Source: Paraburkholderia sp. NMBU_R16 (lineage in GTDB: Bacteria > Pseudomonadota > Gammaproteobacteria > Burkholderiales > Burkholderiaceae). Taken from it: a stretch of DNA of 64,000 nucleotides. Shown here one piece after another: positions 56,979 through 64,000 of this stretch (the first letter of the stretch is position 1; the number at the start of each line of letters is the position of its first letter). Position numbers and translations under genes: made by a program. The notes below the pieces were generated by a model. That model was not told the DNA's origin. It saw only the letters and a list, made by a program, of their open reading frames with translations, and made no database searches. The DNA is taken from assembly GCF_013282575.1 (NCBI RefSeq), contig NZ_JAAAYE010000010.1:1-64000 (forward strand). Reading direction: 5' to 3'.

Positions 56979-58274
56979 CTACCATGCGCGCCCCACGCGG
57001 ACGCCCGCTGGGCGCGGCTCGCGAATGCCCACGATCGAGCAAACCGCACCGGCCACGGCAATGCCGCCCGCCAGCACGAACGCACTGGAGTACGAGCCAT
57101 GCGCGGCTTGCACGATGAAACCGGTGACTGCCGGCCCGACCACGCCGGCGAGATTGGCGAGAAAGTGCACGAAGCCGCCGACGCCGCCCACGTGCCGGCG
57201 CGGCACCGTATCCTGGATCACGGCCCAGTACACGGATCCTGTTACATAGAGGAAGAAAATCGATACGGACATCAGCGCGACGGCGCCCGATGTGCTTTTG
57301 ACCCCACCCGCGAGCGCGACGCACAGCGCCGACGCGCCAAGGCATACGCCGAGCACGATCCGGCGCGACAGCAGCGGTCGTCCCGTGACCTTGAGAATGG
57401 CGTCGGAAATGAAGCCGCCCGAGGCAAGCCCGACGCTTCCGAGCAGCCATGGAATGACCGTTGCGATACTCATGTCGCGCAGACTGAGGTGATGCGCTTC
57501 GGTCAGATAGGTTGGAAACCACGAGAGGAAGAAAAACAGCACGTAGTTATAGGCGAAAAACGCACATGCCGTGGCGAGCACGAGCGGCTGCCGCAGAAAA
57601 TGCGTGAGCGGCGCGGACTCTTCGTCGATGGCGCCTGCGGTACCTGTGTCGCGCAGTTGTTGCCCGCTCTCGATCAGCTCGAGCTCGGAGCGGGAAATGC
57701 GCGGATGATCGCGCGGCTCGTCGGTCGTCGTCGTCACCCAGGCGACGAGCCATAGCAGCCCGAGCAGCATGATGCCGACGAAGGCCCAGCGCCAGCCGAA
57801 CCGCACGGCAAGATAGCCGACCACGGGCCCTGCGAGCGCGCCGCCCAACGGCGTTCCGGAACTGATAACACCGATCGCACTGGCGACTTCGCGCTTCGGG
57901 AACCAGTTGTTGACCATTTTGCTGTTCGACGAGCTGAACGGCCCTTCACCCATGCCGAACAGCACGCGTAGCACGATCAGCGAAGCGATGCCGGTCGCCA
58001 GTGCCGTCGCACCGCAGAAAATCGACCAGATCGCCATGGCGGCGCCGAATACGCGCTTGGCCCCGAAGCGGTCCGATAGCACTCCGCCGACAAAGTTGAA
58101 AACGGCGTAGCCAACGAAGAAGCTGCTGAACACGACGCCGAGCTGCGCATGCGTGAAGTGCAGGTCTTGCTGGATCAACGGCGCCGCGATCGAGAGCGCT
58201 GCGCGATCCAGGTAGTTGACGAGGCCTGCCAGAAAAAACAAGGCGACGATGTACCATCGCTGGCTCTTGAACAT
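56979..58274 (-). CDS. MFS transporter (anion:cation symporter family), probable hexuronate permease
   Basis: A 431-residue, 12-transmembrane-helix MFS protein of the ACS family (ExuT/GarP/DgoT type). Family landmarks are YIVALFFLAGLVNYLDRAAL, VFSSFFVGYAVFNFVGGVLS and DRFGAKRVFGAAMAIWSIFC, then FGMGEGPFSSSNSKMVNNWF, the signature of sugar-acid transporters. The start at 58274 follows AAGGAGACG. Its neighbours (mannonate dehydratase, fructuronate reductase, GntR) make a hexuronate or aldonate the likely substrate. Confidence 0.92.
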   Translation of the reverse strand: MFKSQRWYIVALFFLAGLVNYLDRAALSIAAPLIQQDLHFTHAQLGVVFSSFFVGYAVFNFVGGVLSDRFGAKRVFGAAMAIWSIFCGATALATGIASLIVLRVLFGMGEGPFSSSNSKMVNNWFPKREVASAIGVISSGTPLGGALAGPVVGYLAVRFGWRWAFVGIMLLGLLWLVAWVTTTTDEPRDHPRISRSELELIESGQQLRDTGTAGAIDEESAPLTHFLRQPLVLATACAFFAYNYVLFFFLSWFPTYLTEAHHLSLRDMSIATVIPWLLGSVGLASGGFISDAILKVTGRPLLSRRIVLGVCLGASALCVALAGGVKSTSGAVALMSVSIFFLYVTGSVYWAVIQDTVPRRHVGGVGGFVHFLANLAGVVGPAVTGFIVQAAHGSYSSAFVLAGGIAVAGAVCSIVGIREPRPAGVRVGRAW

Positions 58275-58410
58275 GATTGCGTCTCCTTAGCGCGTCAGCG
58301 CTGACTTTCATCGATGCAAAGCTGTCGCGCCTCTTCGCGGGCGTATTCGACAAACGTGAAAATGCAAATGCAGCGAACCGGCACGAAGCGCCCGTTCGAA
58401 TAGCGGCCAC

Positions 58411-59466
58411 TCAATCGAACTGCAGATGAACCTTCATCGATTGGGACCGGTCGTACGCCACCTCGAATGCATGATTGGCCTGCGATAGCGCGAACGAATG
58501 TGTCATCAGCGGCCTCAAATCGAGCTTGCCTTGCGCGATCTCGTGCGCCGCAATCGCGTATTCGTCGGCAAAGCGGAACGAGCCCGTGTAGCGAATCTCT
58601 TTGGACATGACGAGGTTCGCCGCGACCGGCGACTGCCCGGCGGGCAGATTGCCCACCTGAACGACGGTGCCGCCCGCGCGCACGGCGCGCAGCGCCGTAT
58701 CGAGCCCGGCGGGACTGCCGGACGCCTCGATGACGACGTCGAACGTGCCGCGCGCCTCGGCCCAGCGCGATACCACTTCCGCATCGCCTGCATCGACGGT
58801 TTCATCGGCGCCCATTGCGCGCGCGATATCGAGGGCCCGCTTCGAAAGATCCATCGCCACGAGCCGATGCGCGCCGGCACGGCTCGCCGTAGCCAGCAAC
58901 AGACAACCGATAGGACCGCATCCGACGACGAGCACCTGCGCGCCGACGAGCGAGCCGGCGCGGCGAATCGCATGCAGCGCCACCGCGAGCGGTTCGGCCA
59001 TCGATGCCTGCGCGAAATCGAGCGTCTCGGGTACCGCCACGCATTGATGCGCGGCAACGACGATGTACTGCCTGAACATGCCCTGGCTATGCGGGAACGT
59101 CGAGGCGCTGCCCATGAAGCGCATATCGAGGCAGTGGTTCGGCATGCCTGCCACGCAATATCGGCAGCGCCCGCAGGTCAGACCCGGATTGACCGCGACG
59201 CGCCGACCCACCGCGACACCGGCAGCCGCGCTCGATTCCGGCACCCCCGGGCCAAGCGCGTCGATTTCGCCCGACACCTCGTGCCCGAGGATGAACGGCT
59301 CTCGAACGGCGAAGTCGCCGCTCTTTCCTTTGAAGTAGTAGGACAGGTCCGAGCCGCAGATGCCGCCCGCGCGTACCCGCACGCGAACCTGCCCCGGCCC
59401 CGGTTCGGGACGTTCGATGTCATCGACGCGAATGAGCTTCGGCTCGTGAAGCACGGCTGCCAGCAT
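58411..59466 (-). CDS. Zinc-dependent alcohol dehydrogenase, L-idonate 5-dehydrogenase-like
   Basis: A 351-residue medium-chain dehydrogenase. The catalytic zinc ligands are in GGICGSDLSYYF and LGHEVSGEIDALG. The structural zinc cluster is LTCGRCRYCVAGMPNHC (four Cys). The NAD-binding motif is VVGCGPIGCLLLATASRAGA. The relatives closest in pattern are L-idonate 5-dehydrogenase and other sugar-acid dehydrogenases. The start at 59466 follows AAGGAGTCC, 10 bp after the manD stop. In this cluster it probably oxidises a sugar acid such as idonate or gulonate into the fructuronate pathway. Confidence 0.9.
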   Translation of the reverse strand: MLAAVLHEPKLIRVDDIERPEPGPGQVRVRVRAGGICGSDLSYYFKGKSGDFAVREPFILGHEVSGEIDALGPGVPESSAAAGVAVGRRVAVNPGLTCGRCRYCVAGMPNHCLDMRFMGSASTFPHSQGMFRQYIVVAAHQCVAVPETLDFAQASMAEPLAVALHAIRRAGSLVGAQVLVVGCGPIGCLLLATASRAGAHRLVAMDLSKRALDIARAMGADETVDAGDAEVVSRWAEARGTFDVVIEASGSPAGLDTALRAVRAGGTVVQVGNLPAGQSPVAANLVMSKEIRYTGSFRFADEYAIAAHEIAQGKLDLRPLMTHSFALSQANHAFEVAYDRSQSMKVHLQFD

Positions 59467-59476
59467 TGAGGACTCC

Positions 59477-60685
59477 TTACCAGTTCCAGAGAGTGCCGTC
59501 TTCGAGTCGCGCGACGGGAAGATAGGCCGGGTCGTAGGGATAGCGCGCGGCCAATGCCTCGTCGATATCGACGCCATGCCCGGGCGCCTCGCCCGGGTGC
59601 ATCATGCCGCGTTCGAACCGCCACGCATGTGGGAAGACTTCGAGCGCGGCTTGCGGAAAACCCATGTATTCCTGTACGCCGAAGTTCGGCACCCACAGGT
59701 CGAAATGCAACGCGGCGCCCATGCAGACTGGCGACAGATCGGACGGGCCGTGACAGCCGGTACGCACCTGATAAAGCGAGGCAAAGTCCGCCACGCGGCG
59801 CAGATGCGTGATGCCGCCCGCATGCGTCAACGTCGCACGGATATAGTCGATCAACTGCTCTTCGATGAGCTGCTTGCAGTCCCAGATGCTGTTGAATACC
59901 TCGCCTACGGCAATGGGCGTGACGGTGTGCTGGCGAATCAACCGAAAGCCGGCCTGGTTTTCGGCTGGAGTCGGATCCTCGAGCCAGAAAAGCCGGTAGG
60001 GTTCGACGGCCTTACCGAGGCGCGCCGCTTCAATGGGGGTCAGGCGATGATGAACGTCGTGCAGCAAATGCGTTTCGAATCCGAAGCGCGCGCGCACGGC
60101 CTCGAAAAGCTTCGGCACAAAATCCAGATATTTCTCCGAAGACCAGCTGTGCTCTTGTACGACACCTTTGGTGGCCGGCTCGTAGACGCCCCCGCCTTTC
60201 GCCACGCCGTAGACCGAGCGCATATTCGGCACACCGCATTGCACACGAACCGCCTTGTAGCCCGCCTCGATATGCTCGGCGTATCGGTCGAGCGCCTCGG
60301 AAATATCGCTGCCGGTCGCGTGCCCGTACACCGTGACGGCTTCACGCGAAGCGCCGCCAAGCAACCGGTAAAGCGGCAGCCCCGACACCTTGCCGAGTAT
60401 GTCCCACAGCGCCACATCGACGGCTGCGATCGCCGTCATCGTCACCGGGCCGCGCCGCCAATACGCACCCTTGTAGAGGAACTGCCAGATGTCTTCGATA
60501 CGACCGGGATCGCGGCCGATGAGCGCCGGGCAGACGTGTTCCTTCAGATACGACGCCACCGCCAACTCCCGGCCGTTGAGCGTCGCATCGCCGATGCCAT
60601 GAACGCCCTCGTCCGTGACGATCTTCAATGTGACGAAGTTCCGGCCGGGACAGGTGACGATGACATCCGCGCGAACGATTTTCAT
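59477..60685 (-). CDS. manD: D-mannonate dehydratase, enolase superfamily (ManD)
   Basis: A 402-residue enolase-superfamily dehydratase, the exact ManD length. It starts [20 protein letters not shown]; later blocks include [20 protein letters not shown] and [20 protein letters not shown]. The metal-binding and catalytic region is [20 protein letters not shown], then [12 protein letters not shown] and [15 protein letters not shown]. ManD converts D-mannonate to 2-keto-3-deoxygluconate in glucuronate catabolism; low-activity homologues may act on D-gluconate. It heads the operon manD-adh-MFS-gntR and diverges from the fructuronate reductase gene across a palindromic operator. The start at 60685 follows GGGAGGAG on the minus strand. 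Confidence 0.93.
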   Translation of the reverse strand: MKIVRADVIVTCPGRNFVTLKIVTDEGVHGIGDATLNGRELAVASYLKEHVCPALIGRDPGRIEDIWQFLYKGAYWRRGPVTMTAIAAVDVALWDILGKVSGLPLYRLLGGASREAVTVYGHATGSDISEALDRYAEHIEAGYKAVRVQCGVPNMRSVYGVAKGGGVYEPATKGVVQEHSWSSEKYLDFVPKLFEAVRARFGFETHLLHDVHHRLTPIEAARLGKAVEPYRLFWLEDPTPAENQAGFRLIRQHTVTPIAVGEVFNSIWDCKQLIEEQLIDYIRATLTHAGGITHLRRVADFASLYQVRTGCHGPSDLSPVCMGAALHFDLWVPNFGVQEYMGFPQAALEVFPHAWRFERGMMHPGEAPGHGVDIDEALAARYPYDPAYLPVARLEDGTLWNW

Positions 60686-60725
60686 GGGAGGAGTCCTTGC
60701 ATCTGCTTCGAGGTCGACTCATGCT

Positions 60726-60754
60726 ACCATACAAGTATGTTTGATTGACTCCAA
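60726..60754. promoter_or_regulatory. manD promoter with overlapping GntR-type palindrome
   Basis: On the minus strand TTGGAG (60749-60754) and TATGGT (60726-60731) are 17 bp apart and form a promoter toward manD. The palindrome CATAC-AA-GTATG (60728-60739) overlaps the -10 box. It is the right size for a FadR-subfamily GntR repressor and lies between the divergent manD and uxuB genes, so one site could control both. Confidence 0.6.
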
Positions 60755-60777
60755 GGGATAACCCGGACATTCGCCCT

Positions 60778-62244
60778 ATGACCCCTGCTCCTCGTCTGAC
60801 TCGTCACGCGCTGCCCAAGCTGACAGCGCACTTGCTATCGCCGGGCTGGCGCGAGCCCGATATCGGTATCGTGCATTTGGGCATCGGCAACTTTCATCGT
60901 GCCCATCAGGCGCTCTATACGGAGCAGGCCGTTGCGGCAGCAGGTGGAGACTGGGGCATTTGCGGCGTCACATTGAAAGCGGATACGGGCAAACGCGATG
61001 CGCTCGCCGCGCAGCACGGGCTCTATAGCATCGTCGAGCGCGGTCGCGATGGAGAACGCGTCACGGTTGCGCGCATCGTTCGCGAAGTGCTCGCGCTGCC
61101 CGACGATCGCGCGCCGCTATTCGAGCGGCTCGCCGATCCCCGTGTGCGCATCGTGTCGCTGACGGTGACCGAAAAAGGTTACTGCCGGGACCCTGAAACG
61201 GGCGATGTCGATCCGGGGCACCCTGACATTGCCCATGACTTGGCGCACCCGGACGCGCCGTCGACGGTTCCCGGCATACTCGTGGCCGCGCTGCGCCGCC
61301 GCATGGCCGATCCGTTCACGGTGCTGTGTTGCGACAACCTCGCGCACAACGGCGCAGCGACGCGCCAAGTCGTCGCCTCCTACGCCCGCGCACTGGATCC
61401 GTCGATGGCGGACTGGATCGTCGAAAACGTAGCGTTTCCCTCGACGATGGTCGACCGGATCGTACCGGCAACGACCGAGGCGGATCGCGAATCGGCATCG
61501 GCGGCGCTCGGCTATACGGATCTGATGCCGGTGCCTTGCGAGCCGTTTCGGCAATGGGTGGTCGAAGACCGTTTCCCGGGGGGGCGCCCCGCATGGGAGA
61601 AAGCGGGCGTACAAATGGTGGAGGACGTGACGCCGTTCGAGCTCGCGAAGCTGCGCATGCTCAACGGCACGCATTCGACGATCGCCTATCTCTCGATGCT
61701 CGCGGGCATCGAAACGGTCGATGCCGCGATCGGCGAGAAACCGATACGCCAATTGATCCACGCCATGATGACCGAGGAAATCGCGCCGACGCTGAGCGGT
61801 GCGCCGTCGCTCGATCTGCACGCTTATCGCGACGCATTGCTTCAACGTTATGCGAACCCGGCTCTCAAGCACCGCTGCGCACAGATCGCGATGGACGGCA
61901 GCCAGAAGATCCCGCCCCGCCTGCTTGGGCCCATCGCCGAGCGCCTGGCCGCCGGCCAACCGTTCCCGCGGCTCGCGCTTGCCGTTGCGGCATGGATGCG
62001 GTTCCTGCGGGGCCGAGCCGACGATGGCGCGCCGTATGAGATCAGCGATCCGCTCGCCGCCCGGCTGACGCACGCCGCACTGGCCGCGGCAGATACCCCC
62101 GAGGCGCTCGCCGACGGCTTGCTCGGCATCCGAGAGGTGTTTCCCGAAGCGCTCGCAGGCAACCGCGTCTTGCGGGATGCGCTAGTTCGAGCGCTGTCGG
62201 TCCTTCGCGAAGGCGCACGCCACGCGATTCAGGCCTCGGCGTGA
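60778..62244 (+). CDS. uxuB: Fructuronate reductase/mannitol dehydrogenase family (UxuB-like)
   Basis: A 488-residue polyol-specific long-chain dehydrogenase. The NAD-binding start is IGIVHLGIGNFHRAHQALYT. The catalytic Lys and its neighbours are ELAKLRMLNGTHSTIAYLSM (K-x4-N-x2-H). Further family blocks are YCRDPETGDVDPGHPDIAHD, MVDRIVPATTE and GSQKIPPRLLGPIAERL. It would reduce D-fructuronate to D-mannonate, the substrate of the divergently encoded ManD. Start ATG at 60778 gives the family N-terminus; a TTG at 60745 is in frame but lies very close to the promoter region. Mannitol or altronate activity cannot be excluded. Confidence 0.92.
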   Translation: MTPAPRLTRHALPKLTAHLLSPGWREPDIGIVHLGIGNFHRAHQALYTEQAVAAAGGDWGICGVTLKADTGKRDALAAQHGLYSIVERGRDGERVTVARIVREVLALPDDRAPLFERLADPRVRIVSLTVTEKGYCRDPETGDVDPGHPDIAHDLAHPDAPSTVPGILVAALRRRMADPFTVLCCDNLAHNGAATRQVVASYARALDPSMADWIVENVAFPSTMVDRIVPATTEADRESASAALGYTDLMPVPCEPFRQWVVEDRFPGGRPAWEKAGVQMVEDVTPFELAKLRMLNGTHSTIAYLSMLAGIETVDAAIGEKPIRQLIHAMMTEEIAPTLSGAPSLDLHAYRDALLQRYANPALKHRCAQIAMDGSQKIPPRLLGPIAERLAAGQPFPRLALAVAAWMRFLRGRADDGAPYEISDPLAARLTHAALAAADTPEALADGLLGIREVFPEALAGNRVLRDALVRALSVLREGARHAIQASA

Positions 62245-62321
62245 ACGCCGGTGTCCACGCCTCTGGACGCAGACATCGGTTCGGCTCGACAACGTGGCCG
62301 TCGAGCACGCGCAACAAGCCG

Positions 62322-62645
62322 TCAATCGATTTGCGCAGCGGCTTCCTCGATGACGCTGGCATCCGACGGGCGCACGACGCGCGCGACCTCCGCACCGTCA
62401 CGCAGGAAAATCAGCGTGGGCCAGAGCTTCACCTTGAATGAACGGCCGAGCGGCCGGCCCGGGCCGTCCTCGATCTTCAAATGGCGCACCTGCGCGCGCG
62501 GTCGGAGCGACTGGGCAATCAGCGGCTGCGCCCGCTCGCAGTAGCCGCACCAGTCCGTGCCGAATTCCAGGACGGTCGGACCGACGAAAGCGTCGACTTC
62601 GTCGCGCGTCGGCGGCGTTTTCGAATAGGCAGTATCGCGACTCAT
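62322..62645 (-). CDS. Thioredoxin-family protein
   Basis: A 107-residue thioredoxin-fold protein. The redox motif is FGTDWCGYCERAQPLIAQ (WCGYC) near residue 33, and the cis-Pro loop is VKLWPTLIFLRDGAEV. The other conserved positions of classic thioredoxin are changed (WCGPC to WCGYC), as in YbbN-independent small Trx-like proteins. The start at 62645 (MSRDTAYS) follows GGGGAA. It lies 26 bp downstream of the DUF6496 gene and is probably co-transcribed with it. Confidence 0.88.
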   Translation of the reverse strand: MSRDTAYSKTPPTRDEVDAFVGPTVLEFGTDWCGYCERAQPLIAQSLRPRAQVRHLKIEDGPGRPLGRSFKVKLWPTLIFLRDGAEVARVVRPSDASVIEEAAAQID

Positions 62646-62671
62646 GACCATTCCCCGTTACCGATGAAGGC

Positions 62672-63244
62672 TCAATGATGCGCGCGTGCCGCGCGCGTGT
62701 GCGCGGCCTTTTTCGCCGCAGCTTTGCGGCCAGCCGCGCCCTTGGTGGCGGCGGCCTTCTTGGCCGCAGCCGAACGCACGGCCGCACCCTTGGTATGGGA
62801 CGCCTTCTTGGCCGCGGCGGATCGGCTCGCCGCCGGGCGCTTCGCCGCTGCGGACTTGGCCTGCGCCGAAAGTGCACCGCGCGATGCGCTCTTTTTACCC
62901 TCGTGTTTGAGCACGGCCGTCGTCGTGCGGGAACGCTTGGCAGTAGTCTCCTTGCTGGCCGACTTGCGCGCCGCGGCCGGGATTTGCCCCGCCTCGCGGT
63001 CCTTCTCGGCCTTCTTGCGCGTAGACTCGCTGGTCGCCCCCTTCTTCGGCGGCTTCAAGTCCACGCCCGCCCTGCGGGCCTTCGACAGTCCAATCGCCAC
63101 CGCTTGCTTCGTCGACTTCACGCCATGCTTGCCGGCGCGCACATGATCGATCTCTTCCTTCACGAATTCGCCGGCCTGCGTGCTCGGCGCTTTGCCCGCA
63201 CGCTTGTCGGCACGGGCACGCGAGAGGGTTTTCTTCTCAGGCAT
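62672..63244 (-). CDS. DUF6496 protein with histone-H1-like Lys/Ala tail
   Basis: A 190-residue basic protein. The N-terminal 75 residues are the DUF6496 domain (RARADKRAGKAPSTQAGEFV, then KEEIDHVRAGKHGVKSTKQA and IGLSKARRAGVDLK). From about residue 115 onward it is a repeat of Ala/Lys-rich units such as AAAKKA and AATKGAAGRKAAAKKA, as in histone H1-like DNA-binding tails. It may compact or shield DNA; the domain resembles the plasmid-stabilisation-type proteins of Burkholderia. The start follows GGGAGAACTGCC on its strand. The composition makes local translations on the other strand look open, but those are shadows. Confidence 0.78.
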   Translation of the reverse strand: MPEKKTLSRARADKRAGKAPSTQAGEFVKEEIDHVRAGKHGVKSTKQAVAIGLSKARRAGVDLKPPKKGATSESTRKKAEKDREAGQIPAAARKSASKETTAKRSRTTTAVLKHEGKKSASRGALSAQAKSAAAKRPAASRSAAAKKASHTKGAAVRSAAAKKAAATKGAAGRKAAAKKAAHTRAARAHH

Positions 63245-63399
63245 GGCAGTTCTCCCATGGATAGGTTGGGTTGCTTACTGCCGCGCAAGACCTGTGCCTC
63301 ACTTCCCGGAAGTCGTCGCTGCGGCCCCCCGCGCTCGACCCGCAAGCGCACGATGGTACCCGCGATGCCGTCGGCCAGGTGGCCGTGACGCCGATCGCC

Positions 63400-64000
63400 T
63401 CACGGCACCGCCGTTGCGCGCCGAAGATCGATCCATGCCACTTGCGGATAGGCCCGCGCCGCATAGTCTCGCAGCATCGCGGGCACGATACGCGCAGGAA
63501 CGAAAAGGCTTTGCCGCAACGACAACGAAAGCGCCACTGCAGTCTCGTCCGTCGCGGCGGGCGCCGCCTCCCCGGTCAGCACGACGGCGCGCACCGAGGT
63601 CGGCCGCCCCGGACGCAACCACGGCGACACCATGCCGGGCGCCATCCCGAACTCGATCAAAGGATCGCAGCCGGGCGGATTGATATGCAGCCGTTTGACG
63701 CTGGCACGAGCGAGCCCCAACCGTTCGGCCACCTCGCGCATGAGATCCCGGCTCAGCAATGGATCGCCGATGGCTGTGCACAGCAGCGTCGCCTCGCCCA
63801 AGCGCACCGTCACGGTCTTTTGCACTTGGGCCGGCGCGACGATGCGCTGCTTTTGCGCCGCACTGAATGACGGAGAATGGGACCGAACGAGAGGCTCGAC
63901 GCCGTAGCGAAGACAAAGCTCGAACATGAGCGCCACGCTTAGTCCGGGCAGCGCCGTGTCATCGAATCCCGACACGAACGCCGTACCGTCGCGCGGGCTC
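63400..64000 (-). CDS. Unrecognised protein, likely cut by the window end
   Basis: At least 191 residues. A GTG at 63975 would start VSGFDDTALPGLSVALMFEL, but the frame continues open to the window edge (at least eight more codons), so the true start may lie outside. Blocks are KTVTVRLGEATLLCTAIGD, LMREVAERLGLARASVKRLH and INPPGCDPLIEFGMAPGMVS, then PARIVPAMLRDYAARAYPQV at the C-terminus. No family was recognised. A conserved Cys pair position is not evident. Base composition and codon use look like those of its neighbours, so it is probably a real gene. Confidence 0.5.
   Translation of the reverse strand, partial: SPRDGTAFVSGFDDTALPGLSVALMFELCLRYGVEPLVRSHSPSFSAAQKQRIVAPAQVQKTVTVRLGEATLLCTAIGDPLLSRDLMREVAERLGLARASVKRLHINPPGCDPLIEFGMAPGMVSPWLRPGRPTSVRAVVLTGEAAPAATDETAVALSLSLRQSLFVPARIVPAMLRDYAARAYPQVAWIDLRRATAVP

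Noticed and set aside
62675-63388. 237-codon plus-strand frame over the DUF6496 gene
   Set aside because: Arg/Leu-rich mirror translation of the Lys/Ala repeat region; the minus-strand frame has the recognised domain and ribosome-binding site.

Overview
The window is high-GC DNA from a member of Burkholderia sensu lato (Burkholderiaceae; the mix would fit Paraburkholderia, Trinickia or relatives). This rests on the gene families and on a typical core order: scpB-rluB-rimP-nusA-infB-rbfA-truB, then an Emr efflux operon, typA, and sucA-sucB-lpd-zapE. No phage, CRISPR array or complete insertion sequence was found.

Layout. 0-5.4 kb: two paralogous Gly/Ser-rich lipoproteins, a two-partner-secretion (ShlB/FhaC) transporter broken by a frameshift, and a DUF2147 protein. 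5.4-15.1 kb (minus): a stand-alone transposase-N-terminus-like protein, zapE, the 2-oxoglutarate dehydrogenase operon and typA. 15.2-20.4 kb (plus): MarR regulator, outer-membrane factor, EmrA and EmrB. 20.5-31.1 kb (minus): an AAA ATPase behind a perfect palindrome, then the translation/transcription operon rimP-nusA-infB-rbfA-truB, rluB and scpB. 31.1-37.5 kb: a second transposase-N-terminus-like gene behind a sigma54-type promoter, small hypotheticals, a YdcF-family protein, a candidate small RNA, bamC and a lipoprotein. 37.6-38.0 kb: tRNA-Leu(UAA) interrupted by a group I intron. 38.1-42.4 kb: a decaying stretch next to that tRNA (DUF1016 pseudogene, methyltransferase, degenerate GGDEF/EAL protein, LysR tail).

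43.0-52.8 kb is an amino-acid uptake and catabolism unit. It holds a DadA-type D-amino-acid dehydrogenase, an L-asparaginase, an ornithine-cyclodeaminase-family enzyme, a GlxA/ArgR-type AraC regulator and a complete LivKHMGF ABC transporter. A 47-bp element, 39/47 identical between copies and in the same orientation, lies upstream of both dadA and livK; this predicts joint control by the adjacent regulator. The dehydrogenase plus OCD-family pairing resembles the DauA/DauB pair that converts D- to L-arginine in Pseudomonas.

52.9-64.0 kb: an LpxL-type acyltransferase, a hypothetical, a chemoreceptor fragment, a baeRF-like protein and a hexuronate cluster. In that cluster mannonate dehydratase, a zinc dehydrogenase, an MFS transporter and a GntR regulator diverge from fructuronate reductase over a small palindrome. 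A thioredoxin, a histone-H1-like DUF6496 protein and an unrecognised protein at the window edge close the region.

The strongest leads are the group I intron in tRNA-Leu(UAA), the shared ArgR-like operator of the amino-acid unit, and two sigma54-type promoters, one for a probable domesticated transposase fragment and one for a candidate small RNA.
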